From: Microcoleus sp. CAWBG506
GTDB taxonomy: Bacteria; Cyanobacteriota; Cyanobacteriia; Cyanobacteriales; Microcoleaceae
Assembly (NCBI GenBank): GCA_020883125.1
Contig: JAHREW010000033.1
Span: 4,823 to 62,226 of the forward strand
Length of the DNA stretch: 57,404 nucleotides
Direction: 5' to 3'
How positions within the stretch are numbered: the stretch's first letter is position 1; the number at the start of each line of letters is the position of its first letter. The position numbers were made by a program, and so were the translations under genes. Positions 1 to 7,573 of the stretch are shown one piece after another. The notes beneath the pieces were generated by a model. It was given only the letters and a program-made list of their open reading frames with translations. It made no database searches and had not been told where the DNA came from.

Positions 1-179
1 CTGCCGTCTCCTAATTTCTTTTCTACCCAAAATCATATTGTAGGGACACGGCACTGCCGTCTCCTAATTTCTTTTCTACCCAAAATCATATTGTAGGGAC
101 ACGGCACTGCCGTCTCCTAATTTCTTTTCTACCCAAAATCATATTGTAGGGACACGGCACTGCCGTCTCCTAATTTCTT
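1..179. repeat. 53-bp tandem repeat, three full copies plus a partial
   Basis: The unit starts at 1, 54, 107 and 160 with identical sequence, and the fourth copy breaks off near 180. Each unit carries GGACACGGCA followed one base later by TGCCGTCTCC, a degenerate inverted repeat also found near 24.5 kb and 35.75 kb. The units are contiguous with no variable spacers, so this is not a CRISPR array. The array probably continues beyond the left edge. The stop codon of cbiQ lies inside the last partial unit. Confidence 0.95.
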
Positions 180-973
180 TGAAAGACCACACTTAACAAA
201 GTTAAAATCGTGCAACCAAACACCGCTTCAAATGTATATCTTTGTGAAGGTTTGTAAGGGGAAGAATGCCAAACGCGCAGTTCTCCATTAAAGCCGCGCG
301 AGGCTAAACTAAGGGAAACTTGACGGTAGTTTACCAAAGTTCGCTGAAGTAATTGGCCGATTAAAATGCCTAAACTGCGCATTCCTAGTTTCCAAGTGCG
401 ATAACCACAGCGCGAGTTTTGGGCGATCCAAAGTTCATCGGCGATCGCCAATAAGCTAAAAATAAACCGATACATCAACAACAGCAATTCTGTCAACAAC
501 GGCGGAAAGCGCAATTGTCGGAGAATTTGCAAGGTTTCGGTAAATGGCACCGTCAACAAAATGAAATACATACAGCTTGTGGATGCCAAGGTGCGCGGCA
601 ATAACAGGCTCACTTGGTATAATCCAGTGCAACTCACATACAGATAAAAATTGCCGATGCTAATCCCCCAATTTTGCCAAATATCCGCGTGTATTGCCTG
701 GATTTGATTTAATTGAATTGCACTAATCACAAACGCAGGCAAACTTGTCAGCAAAAACATCAACGGTAGCGACAACAACCGCAGATAAAGTTTCCCTGGA
801 ATGCCTGCATAGATGACTATCCAGACTGCTAACCAAAGGGCGATCGACAATTGGACGATCGCCCCAGAAACCAGAGACAGAATCAAAAGGGCGATCGCAA
901 ACGATAATTTGTGAGTTGGCGGCAACCCGCGCAAACGATTAGTGTAAGCCAGACTATCAATCTGATGATTCAT
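170..973 (-). CDS. cbiQ: CbiQ, transmembrane (T) component of the cobalt ECF transporter
   Basis: Membrane component of an energy-coupling factor transporter, here for cobalt; it couples the ATPase (CbiO) to the substrate-specific CbiM. The 267-residue protein has several hydrophobic segments and, near the C-terminus, the two coupling motifs of EcfT proteins: SRCGYR (a variant of the A-R-G box) and SLASRGFNG. It is the third gene of cbiM-cbiN-cbiQ, and its ATG overlaps the cbiN stop by 4 bp (ATGA). CbiO is expected next but would lie beyond the left edge. The last few codons and the stop come from the 53-bp repeat, so the C-terminal tail may be slightly altered compared with relatives. Confidence 0.9.
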   Translation of the reverse strand: MNHQIDSLAYTNRLRGLPPTHKLSFAIALLILSLVSGAIVQLSIALWLAVWIVIYAGIPGKLYLRLLSLPLMFLLTSLPAFVISAIQLNQIQAIHADIWQNWGISIGNFYLYVSCTGLYQVSLLLPRTLASTSCMYFILLTVPFTETLQILRQLRFPPLLTELLLLMYRFIFSLLAIADELWIAQNSRCGYRTWKLGMRSLGILIGQLLQRTLVNYRQVSLSLASRGFNGELRVWHSSPYKPSQRYTFEAVFGCTILTLLSVVFQRN

Positions 974-1302
974 GCCAACGGCGATTTATCATCAGATTTC
1001 TGAGATTGCGATCGCCCTTTATAAAGCCCGATCGCATATCCGATCGCACCAGCCCCCAGTGCAGCTTGAGTCGCAAATAATAGACTAGCAATTTCGCCAC
1101 TAGCCGGCTCAAACAAATGATTGAACCAAGGCTTATAATCGGGTTGAATTTCCGTAATTGCTTTCTGGGCCTCCCCATCCGCGCCGCCATATTCACCCCG
1201 TACAAAAACTAGGGGAATTACGGCAAGTGCGACAACTGCAATTACCAACATCCAATTTTGTTGTGAAGTAGCTTGCTGATTTTTCGTCTGTTTTTGATTC
1301 AT
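970..1302 (-). CDS. cbiN: CbiN, small accessory membrane protein of the cobalt transporter
   Basis: About 110 residues with an N-terminal membrane helix (MLVIAVVALAVIPLVFV), a periplasmic stretch containing EYGGADGEAQKAI, typical of CbiN, and a second helix near the end (IASLLFATQAALGAGAIGYAIG). CbiN works with CbiM to load Co2+. The ATG at 1302 is preceded by GGAG inside the end of cbiM; a GTG three bases further upstream is an equally possible start. It is translationally coupled to both neighbours: cbiM stops 3 bp before the GTG, and cbiQ overlaps by 4 bp. Confidence 0.88.
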   Translation of the reverse strand: MNQKQTKNQQATSQQNWMLVIAVVALAVIPLVFVRGEYGGADGEAQKAITEIQPDYKPWFNHLFEPASGEIASLLFATQAALGAGAIGYAIGLYKGRSQSQKSDDKSPLA

Positions 1303-1305
1303 CAC

Positions 1306-2064
1306 TTAAGACTCCTGTTTCAATAATTTCAGAATTTCCAACTCCGGTTGCCCGTAAGAATGCAGCCAATTCCACACCAATAAAGTCAGCAATCCTTCAC
1401 TAATAGCCAGGGGTACTTGAGTAATCGCAAAGATGCCCGCAAACTTGATAAACGAAGCCAAAAAACCGCCATTCGCAGCCGGAAAAGCTAACGCCAACTG
1501 CATCGAAGTCACCACATAAGTCAGCAAATCAGCCAAAGATGCGGCACAAAAAATTGCCAACCGTTGCCTACCAGTTCCCATCAGCAACTGATAGATAAAA
1601 TACGCAGCAAAGGGCCCCACAATCGCCATCGAAAACATATTTGCTCCCAGCGTTGTCAGCCCGCCGTGGGCCAGCAAAACCGCTTGAAAAAGTAGCACTA
1701 AAGCACCGAGTACCGCCATCACCGAAGGACCAAACAAAATCGCACCCAAACCCGTACCCGTTGGGTGAGAACAACTCCCCGTTACCGAAGGAATCTTCAA
1801 AGCAGAAAGCACAAAAGTAAACGCACCAGATAAAGCTAATAATAGTTTAAGTTCCGGGTGTTCTTTGGTAATTCGGGCGATCGCACGCAAACCTACCACA
1901 AAAAAAGGCAACGCCACAATCCACCAAAAAACAGCCCATTGCACAGGCAAAAAACCTTCAGAAATGTGCATAGCAGCGGCCGGTGTCGCCGAACCCAAAA
2001 CCAGATAACAACTCAAGCCAGCCATCAATCCCAGACTGACAATTTTGCGACTTCGCGCCTTCAT
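1306..2064 (-). CDS. cbiM: CbiM, substrate-specific component of the cobalt ECF transporter
   Basis: The S component that binds Co2+ in the membrane. A signal-like N-terminus ends in ATPAAA and is followed by MHISEGFLP, the hallmark of CbiM/NikM: after cleavage the new N-terminal Met-His supplies metal ligands. Further conserved parts are [17 protein letters not shown] and [20 protein letters not shown]. The ATG at 2064 was chosen over a TTG one codon upstream. It is the first gene of the operon and lies directly downstream of a cobalamin riboswitch, which fits import of the metal needed to make B12. Confidence 0.95.
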   Translation of the reverse strand: MKARSRKIVSLGLMAGLSCYLVLGSATPAAAMHISEGFLPVQWAVFWWIVALPFFVVGLRAIARITKEHPELKLLLALSGAFTFVLSALKIPSVTGSCSHPTGTGLGAILFGPSVMAVLGALVLLFQAVLLAHGGLTTLGANMFSMAIVGPFAAYFIYQLLMGTGRQRLAIFCAASLADLLTYVVTSMQLALAFPAANGGFLASFIKFAGIFAITQVPLAISEGLLTLLVWNWLHSYGQPELEILKLLKQES

Positions 2065-2097
2065 CAAGTACCTCGCAGATGAGACTAATTAAACAAA

Positions 2098-2232
2098 CAC
2101 ATCGGCGGGCATCCTGACTCAAAAAGCTACAGGGCTTTCATTACAGTTGCGGGACAGCGTTGGACTTGCACCAAACTTTCCCCATTACCTCCAATGGCTG
2201 CTCCCCATTAGAACCGACTTGTTAGATTGAGT
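2098..2232 (-). promoter_or_regulatory. Cobalamin (AdoCbl) riboswitch
   Basis: Read on the minus strand, the leader contains the conserved riboswitch elements in the right order: GGTGCAAGTCC (complement of 2162-2172), GCTGTCCCGCAACTGTAA (the B12-box region, complement of 2141-2158) and AGTCAGGATGCCCGCC (complement of 2104-2119). It ends about 35 bp before the cbiM start. B12 binding should lower expression of cbiMNQ. The outer stem limits are approximate. Confidence 0.95.
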
Positions 2233-2468
2233 ATAGTCGATCGCGCAAATCTGAGCTGATATTTTACAAAAATTATTCAACTTCAGTAAATCAAAATGAC
2301 CTATCATCGCTCTATTCTCTTTTCTTCTCTGCTTCTCCTTCGCGTCCTTAGCGTCTTCGCGGTTCGTTTAATAAATAATATTTACCAATTACCAATTACC
2401 CATTACCAGGTAAATATCACCAAACAGAGAAAGGCTATAATCTTAAGTAAGTTTTGAGGAAAGCCGCA

Positions 2469-3251
2469 ATGTTAAAGTACAACTTGCCGAGGAACTTGCC
2501 CTCAGCCGACGAACTACCAGACTCCGATGAAACACCTGTGGATAACGAACTGCAAGAACTAATACCAGGGTTACTAAAAGCAATCCTGCTCATACTTTGG
2601 TCAGAACGAATGGACTGGCTATTTGGCATAGATATGGGTATTTATCATCACCCAGACGAACCCGCCATTGTGCCAGATGCTTTCTTAAGTTTAGGAGTAG
2701 AACGGTTTTACGACGAAGAATTGCGTCCCAGTTACGTGCTGTGGGATGAAAATGTCATGCCACTTTTCGTGCTAGAAGTTGTTTCCCCAACATATCGCAA
2801 GGAATACAGCACCAAATTAGAAATTTATCAAGATTTAGGCGTACTTTATTACGTCATTTATTCTTCCCGCCGCCGTCGTAAACCTCATTTGGAAGTACAC
2901 AAGTTAGTCAATGGGAAGTACGAGTTACAGTCAGGAAATCCTGTGTGGATGCCAGAAATAGGCCTGGGAATTGGTTGTGAAAGGGGAAACTATTCTGGGG
3001 TGACAAGAGAGTGGTTGTATTGGTATGATGCCGATGGCAAACGCTATCTGACACCTGAAGAACAAGTGAAACAATCAGCGCAACTTCTCCAACAAGAATC
3101 CCAACGTGCCCAACAGGAATCCCAACGTGCCCAACAGGAATCCCAACGTGCCCAACAGGAATCCCAACGTGCTGAACAATTAGCTCAACGTTCCGAACAA
3201 TTAGCTCAACGATTGCGAGAATTGGGAGTCGATCCTGATAATCTCAATTAA
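2469..3251 (+). CDS. Uma2-family (DUF820) PD-(D/E)XK-like protein with a repetitive coiled tail
   Basis: Uma2 proteins are very common in cyanobacteria and have a restriction-endonuclease-like fold, but their cellular role is unknown. Here the core runs to about residue 190, with PDAFLSLGVERF and the presumed active-site stretch FVLEVVSPTYRKEYSTKLEI. The C-terminal 70 residues are a charged coiled coil including four exact or near-exact QQESQRA heptads, encoded by four 21-bp tandem units at 3090-3173. The ATG at 2469 has GAGGAAA 7 bp upstream and was preferred to an in-frame TTG at 2454. It converges on the RDD gene across a shared hairpin. Confidence 0.85.
   Translation: MLKYNLPRNLPSADELPDSDETPVDNELQELIPGLLKAILLILWSERMDWLFGIDMGIYHHPDEPAIVPDAFLSLGVERFYDEELRPSYVLWDENVMPLFVLEVVSPTYRKEYSTKLEIYQDLGVLYYVIYSSRRRRKPHLEVHKLVNGKYELQSGNPVWMPEIGLGIGCERGNYSGVTREWLYWYDADGKRYLTPEEQVKQSAQLLQQESQRAQQESQRAQQESQRAQQESQRAEQLAQRSEQLAQRLRELGVDPDNLN
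3090..3173 (+). repeat. Four 21-bp coding tandem repeats (heptad QQESQRA)
   Basis: Units start at 3090, 3111, 3132 and 3153. They differ by only one or two bases, and each encodes one heptad of the coiled-coil tail of the Uma2 protein. The unit length is a multiple of three, so copy-number change would lengthen or shorten the coil without breaking the frame. Confidence 0.93.
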
Positions 3252-3269
3252 TTGCAAAACTTCGTTCTT

Positions 3270-3302
3270 AAAACCCCAATTTCTTCAAGAATTTGGGGTT
3301 TT
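3270..3302. terminator. Bidirectional intrinsic terminator
   Basis: Arms AAAACCCCAA (3270-3279) and TTGGGGTTTT (3293-3302) are perfect complements around a 13-base loop. A-tract and T-tract flanks on both sides suit termination of both convergent genes (Uma2 on plus, RDD protein on minus). Confidence 0.8.
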
Positions 3303-3316
3303 TGTACTCTATTTGG

Positions 3317-5446
3317 TTATTTCTGCGGGCATTTCGGATGAAGGCCACCCTGCAAACAAATATAAGCAATTTGACTTGGCTCTAAATTCTTAGCATCAGT
3401 AAAATCAACTCCTTGCAATCTACCCGATTTAGCACCCGCAGGACTTTGAATAAATTGATCCGAAGTATCTTTCCCTATAAACACCGCACCTTTAAAATTC
3501 GCTCCTGCTACATTTGCGCCCCTAAAATCAGCTAAACTCACGTCCGCATTCCGCAAATTAGCATCTTGCAATCTTGTATCTTTTAAATTAGCGTTTGCGA
3601 GTTTAGTGGAACTCAAATCAGCTTTTTGCAAGTTAGCGCCGTTCAAATCAGCACCAGATAAATTAGCACCTTGCCATTCCGATTTTTCCAAATTTGTCAA
3701 TGGTAATTGAGCGCCTTGAGCCTTGACTTTTCCAAAACGTGCACCTGATAAATTCGCTCCAGAAAAATTGGCACTCCCGATATCTGCACCAGTAAAACTT
3801 GCATCTTTTAAGATTGCTTGCTGCAAATTTGCTCCGATTAAAATAGCACTGCTAAAATTAGCTGAATTCAAATTGCCGTTGGAAAAATTAGCTTTGTTCA
3901 AGACAGCGCGCACAAAGCTAGTGCGATTCATTACAGCACTATTCAAAAATGCTCCGGTCAAATTTGCCCCTTCAAAATTGGCTCCACTCAAGTCAGAAAT
4001 CCAATCGTCAAATGTACCTGGTCGCCTGTCTTCTCCGGTGCCATAGAAGCGAGTTCCCTGCAAGCTAGCATTGGTGAGACTAGCATTTTTTAGCTTAATT
4101 CCAGACAAGTCAACTTTGTCTAATACTAATGTAAATTGAGCAGGACCGGCCGCGCTTTGCCCTAAATCTGTGCGGCTCAAATCTGCGCTGTTGAGCTGGC
4201 TGCTATACACTGTGAGAATTTTGCCGATCGCCCTTTGTACTGTGCGCTGGCGAACTGCGGCTAACTCCCGTTCCTGGGTCTTACCGCCGTAGCGCAGGGA
4301 ATCGAGGTCGTTGCGAAAAGCTTGGTTCAACCGCTGCAAGTAAGGCAAAGATGAAGGCCCGGTACTGACTAAAGCTTGCTGGATCGCATCTAGCATAGTC
4401 CGATTGTCTTCTTGAGCTAGTAAATCGGTTAGCAGCGGTACGGCGCGGGAGTCTTCCACTGTTCCCAAGGCTAAAATTGCCGATCGCCGCCCGGAGGTCC
4501 CGTTAGCGGAATTGGGAGATAATTTATTAACTAAAGCTAAAAATACTTCGTCGTTTCGCTGCCGAGAATCTCGTAAATTTGCTTGACTTTGAATGTAGAC
4601 TTGAGTGCCAATAAACAGAGTGAAAATCAATCCCGAAGTACCAATTGTGGCAATCACTAAAGTCGCCCCCGGATGTTGACGAATCCATTGCCACAAACTG
4701 TCATTTTCTGTGGTCTGTGTTTCGGGAGTCAAGACCAAAGCGGCAATCTGGGCATCTTCCTCTGTCCAATCTTCACTCTTCACCGGAGTGATAGATAATT
4801 GGTTCGATCGAGCATTGACAACCAAAGCATTCGCGAGGCGATCGTGTCCAGTTTTTCCGTGGTGGCGAAAAGCAAAAGCCCCATCTACCAGCATTGCCAA
4901 GCCGCTGAGCCCCCCTAAAATGATCAAATCTGGAAAAGCACCGCTCAAGCGCCACAGGCCGTAAGCGACACCCAGAGGCACTCCCCAGCGTCCCAAACTT
5001 TCCCGAATCAGGACTCGCACCAAACCCGGAGGAGTACCGGATGCTGTGACAACTTTCACCCCAAACCAGCGTTTAGGCAGAGTTTGACCAGTTCTGGCGA
5101 GTAAAAACAGTTCCCAAGCTGCCAGAACCGCTGGTGCCATCAGCGCCGCGGACCAGAATAGATTAGTCAGGGGTGCGACTCTGGGGTTGCGATCGCGCAC
5201 AGGTATCCCTAAAGTACGGGAAACTGTCTCAGAGGCTGCTGCTATTGACGAGTTGAGTGGCACTGTTTGAGCATCCCGATTCACCAACGCCCCGATACTG
5301 AAGGGAACTAGGGCACTAGCTGCGACTAAGGAAACTTCAACTACCCAAGCGCCACACCTGCGCACCAGCAGTGGCATTTGCTTGGATTGTGAGGGCCAAG
5401 AAGGATCGGGTTGATTAATGCCACTGGGGGCGGTGGGGCTAGCCAT
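3317..5446 (-). CDS. RDD-domain / HEAT-like / pentapeptide-repeat membrane protein
   Basis: About 709 residues. The N-terminal third is an RDD membrane domain (hydrophobic segments plus the typical GQTLPKRWFGVKV stretch). A further membrane helix near residues 255-280 (TLVIATIGTSGLIFTLFIG) leads into a short HEAT-like part (RRSAILALGTVEDSRAVPLL). The C-terminal 300 residues are long runs of A(N/D)LxX pentapeptide repeats, which form a right-handed beta-helix. No catalytic site is evident; a membrane scaffold is an inference. The ATG at 5446 has AGGAAA upstream. A small membrane protein gene precedes it by 15 bp and is probably co-transcribed. Confidence 0.85.
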   Translation of the reverse strand: MASPTAPSGINQPDPSWPSQSKQMPLLVRRCGAWVVEVSLVAASALVPFSIGALVNRDAQTVPLNSSIAAASETVSRTLGIPVRDRNPRVAPLTNLFWSAALMAPAVLAAWELFLLARTGQTLPKRWFGVKVVTASGTPPGLVRVLIRESLGRWGVPLGVAYGLWRLSGAFPDLIILGGLSGLAMLVDGAFAFRHHGKTGHDRLANALVVNARSNQLSITPVKSEDWTEEDAQIAALVLTPETQTTENDSLWQWIRQHPGATLVIATIGTSGLIFTLFIGTQVYIQSQANLRDSRQRNDEVFLALVNKLSPNSANGTSGRRSAILALGTVEDSRAVPLLTDLLAQEDNRTMLDAIQQALVSTGPSSLPYLQRLNQAFRNDLDSLRYGGKTQERELAAVRQRTVQRAIGKILTVYSSQLNSADLSRTDLGQSAAGPAQFTLVLDKVDLSGIKLKNASLTNASLQGTRFYGTGEDRRPGTFDDWISDLSGANFEGANLTGAFLNSAVMNRTSFVRAVLNKANFSNGNLNSANFSSAILIGANLQQAILKDASFTGADIGSANFSGANLSGARFGKVKAQGAQLPLTNLEKSEWQGANLSGADLNGANLQKADLSSTKLANANLKDTRLQDANLRNADVSLADFRGANVAGANFKGAVFIGKDTSDQFIQSPAGAKSGRLQGVDFTDAKNLEPSQIAYICLQGGLHPKCPQK

Positions 5447-5461
5447 ATTCAAAATTTCCTA

Positions 5462-5788
5462 TTAATTGTCGTTAGTATTTGAGGAATCTGGAGCAATTGT
5501 CAATTTATACGCTATGTAGATTAGCACTCCCAGAACGGCAAGGGTCATCAGGGCAGAAATTAGCTGTACAACTGTATTGAAGACTGTCAGGAGAATTATC
5601 GCCCCTAGGCCAAAGACTACTACTTGACCTAGTTTGGGGAGGCTTTGAAATTTATGGAGAAACTGATTGTAGAAGGTTTGGACGGCGGGGTAGTTGTCTA
5701 AATTAATTTTGATTAGTGGCGATCGATCTAGTCTAGCTTTTAGTTCTCCGAATGCTTGCTGCCAGTTGAAATTATTTTGATAATTCAT
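5462..5788 (-). CDS. Small membrane protein of unknown function
   Basis: 108 residues: a polar N-terminal 50 residues, then two closely spaced hydrophobic segments (LGQVVVFGLGAIILLTVFN and LISALMTLAVLGVLIYIAY) and a short acidic tail. I do not recognise the family. It lies 15 bp upstream of the RDD/pentapeptide gene in the same direction, so the two are likely one operon and may act together in the membrane. Its 5' side abuts the IscB relic. Confidence 0.75.
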   Translation of the reverse strand: MNYQNNFNWQQAFGELKARLDRSPLIKINLDNYPAVQTFYNQFLHKFQSLPKLGQVVVFGLGAIILLTVFNTVVQLISALMTLAVLGVLIYIAYKLTIAPDSSNTNDN

Positions 5789-5819
5789 AAAAAAAATTGG
5801 GGAGTTACTTTAACTGTAC

Positions 5820-5945
5820 CTTTGCGATCGGAATATTGGGTAGAAACCTCGTCCTTTTAGGAAGGCTTTACAGTCGCTCTGCCCTTGTGGGTGTTGTTGG
5901 CATTAAAGCACGTTGATTGCTATCGACTACTGGAACAAATTGCAT
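5820..5945 (-). pseudogene. Truncated IscB-type (RRXRR/HNH) nuclease N-terminus
   Basis: Starting at ATG 5945, the minus strand reads MQFVPVVDSNQRALMPTTP followed by TRAERL and a stop at 5868. This matches what I recall of the N-terminus of RRXRR-domain proteins (IscB/IsrB relatives), where a V(V/I)D-x-N-x-x-PL-MP-T-P-x-RA pattern begins the protein. After the stop, another frame continues with KAFLKGRGFYPIF, which looks like the next segment of the same domain after a small deletion. The RuvC and HNH parts are absent, because an unrelated gene begins 30 bp further on. It is directly preceded by a structured RNA-like region, the usual order in these elements. Confidence 0.62.
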
Positions 5946-6180
5946 GGTCTAAAATTTGGCGGTAAGCCTAGCTTTATAAATCCCTTCGACATTCAGTAAC
6001 CAAGAGGTAGCAAATTAGGGAGGCATCTGCTACGTTGTTCGGGATGCCATTCCCAGTTACCTAATTAGGTTTCTCAACCTGCGTCTAGTCCTACTTGCGC
6101 TGCGCCGGTCTACCTATGGCGAAAGTTTCCCTACAAGCCTCATGCCTTTAGGCTGAGGTTAGTGACTCTAGTACGGTCAC
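5946..6180 (-). ncRNA. HEARO / omega-RNA-like structured RNA upstream of the IscB relic
   Basis: On the minus strand this 235-nt stretch ends one base before the relic ATG and is rich in pairing. A hairpin has arms CCTCA/TGAGG with inner GCCT/AGGC (6137-6158). A pseudoknot is visible: GGCATC pairs with GATGCC (complements of 6044-6049 and 6022-6027), while GTAGCA in that loop pairs with TGCTAC outside it (complements of 6028-6033 and 6007-6012). GTAAC/GTTAC closes around them. HEARO RNAs are the omega-RNAs of IscB, lie just upstream of its start codon and contain a pseudoknot. The exact 5' end and guide segment cannot be set from sequence alone. Confidence 0.55.
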
Positions 6181-6281
6181 ATTGACAACAGTCACAAGAG
6201 CGTGTTCGGAATCGCCGATCGTCCTCTACCCTCAAAGAAGTGGAAACTTCCGCTATTGTGTTGGGCTCAATAAGGATAAAT

Positions 6282-6734
6282 ATGAAGATACACTATCCGT
6301 GCGATCGCGCCATACCGAGGTTAAGGTCGATCGCCACTTTAACCTTGGCAATGATTTTAGCTGCTACGGGCGCTGTGAGGAGCCAACCGCTACAAATTGC
6401 TCCGGGATTTCCCGAACCGCTTAATATGTCTGGAGTTTCCGGTGGCCCCAACAATAGTGGCGATTGCGGTTTTGTCGCCCCAGGGCCAAACCACGTCATC
6501 GAAGTCACCCAAGATTTACCTCACTGGCAGATTGCAGTAAAAACCGCTGGAGCTCCGAGTTTGATGATTCAAGGGCCCAGGGGGCGTTTCTGCGTCCTAC
6601 CGGCCAATGCGGCTGCTACGACGGTAGAATTTTCCGGTTATGGGGATAAGGGAACCTATACTATTTTTGTAGGCGATCGGGCTCAAGGCCAACACCCCTA
6701 TTCTCTCTCTATTTCTCAGAAAAAACGAAACTAA
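6282..6734 (+). CDS. Secreted protein of unknown function
   Basis: 150 residues. A basic start is followed by a signal peptide (ATLTLAMILAATGAVRSQP), then a mature part of about 120 residues beginning LQIAPGFPEPL with two cysteines (SGDCGFV and RGRFCVLP), possibly a disulfide, and glycine-rich beta-type sequence ending GQHPYSLSISQ. I do not recognise a named family; it resembles small periplasmic proteins conserved in cyanobacteria. ATG 6282 is preceded by AAGGATAA. An in-frame GTG at 6240 would put 14 extra residues before the signal peptide and is less likely. Confidence 0.75.
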   Translation: MKIHYPCDRAIPRLRSIATLTLAMILAATGAVRSQPLQIAPGFPEPLNMSGVSGGPNNSGDCGFVAPGPNHVIEVTQDLPHWQIAVKTAGAPSLMIQGPRGRFCVLPANAAATTVEFSGYGDKGTYTIFVGDRAQGQHPYSLSISQKKRN

Positions 6735-6826
6735 CAAAACAACTGGATTTTAGATCGATATTGGTAATTGGGCATAGCGCAGAGGGCATCGAGCAATAGT
6801 CAAGTTTGTAGTGAGGACTTTAGTCC
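6735..6826. other. Intergenic tail with a small inverted repeat
   Basis: Contains GTAGTGAGGACTTTAGTCCTCA (6811-6832) in which GAGGACT and AGTCCTC pair. The same motif reappears in looser form near 49027 and is a dispersed cyanobacterial type of hairpin. It may help end transcription between the two convergent genes, but there is no T-tract. Confidence 0.4.
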
Positions 6827-7474
6827 TCAATGCGTGATTTGTTCTCTCACCCACTTACGAAACAACCTCAGAGTTTGACTCGTACCCACAGTTTGACTTT
6901 GTTCGCAATATTGAGAAATAGCTTCAACAATTGGCAAATTGGGAAATATTAAACTAATTTCAGATACTACATATTTCCCATCTTCAAGCACATTAATTTC
7001 AAGCTGATTATTTTCATACCGCCAAATCTCCGGTACTCCCAGCACCTCATAAGCATCTAATTGAGTCTTGGAAGTTAGAGCCACTTCAATTGCCAAATCC
7101 GGTGGCGGATCGATAGTTAAATCAACGCGCTTTTTACCAATCATTCGAGCATAATTCTGAATATAAAAACAGTTGTCAGGCTCAATTCCCTGCAACATAC
7201 TCTTGCGCTTGAAAGTAGTCGAACCAAAACATTCTCGATCGAGTTCTAGTTCTTCGAGTAGAATCTTGACCATATCGCCAATAATTTCTTTATTAAATTC
7301 GTATTCTGGTAGTGGCCTCCTAATCTCCAAAGTTCCTTGACTGTAAGCTATTCTAGAGGCACGGTGTTCTCCCAACTCATCTAAAATTGCTTCAAATTCC
7401 TGCCAGTTGACATCATGGAACAAGACTCTATGTCCAGGCGGTACAGTGATTTGTCTTAATTGCAGAGTTACCAT
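6827..7474 (-). CDS. Uma2-family (DUF820) PD-(D/E)XK-like protein
   Basis: 215 residues. Typical Uma2 layout: an N-terminal FEAILDELGEHRASRIAYSQGTLEI stretch, a central EPDNCFYIQN, then the presumed active-site strand DPPPDLAIEVALTSKTQLDAYEVLGVPEIWRY with Asp, Glu and Lys in the expected order. The start at 7474 was chosen because GGAGG lies 6 bp upstream; a longer frame to 7555 lacks this. The role of Uma2 proteins is unknown. It is not clearly part of an operon; photolyase lies about 100 bp upstream on the same strand. Confidence 0.85.
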   Translation of the reverse strand: MVTLQLRQITVPPGHRVLFHDVNWQEFEAILDELGEHRASRIAYSQGTLEIRRPLPEYEFNKEIIGDMVKILLEELELDRECFGSTTFKRKSMLQGIEPDNCFYIQNYARMIGKKRVDLTIDPPPDLAIEVALTSKTQLDAYEVLGVPEIWRYENNQLEINVLEDGKYVVSEISLIFPNLPIVEAISQYCEQSQTVGTSQTLRLFRKWVREQITH

Positions 7475-7573
7475 TTCAACCTCCGATTTATTTAAGTTTA
7501 TGATAACTTGTTTGTAATGGCAATTGGGAAGCCGGCATTGTTGACTGTTAACCAATAACGAATAACTATTAAA

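Noticed and set aside
1..179. Possible CRISPR array
   Set aside because: Units are contiguous and identical with no variable spacers, so it is a simple tandem repeat.
3723..4046. Open frame antisense to the pentapeptide repeats
   Set aside because: The repetitive sense sequence produces a repetitive antisense frame; no start signal.
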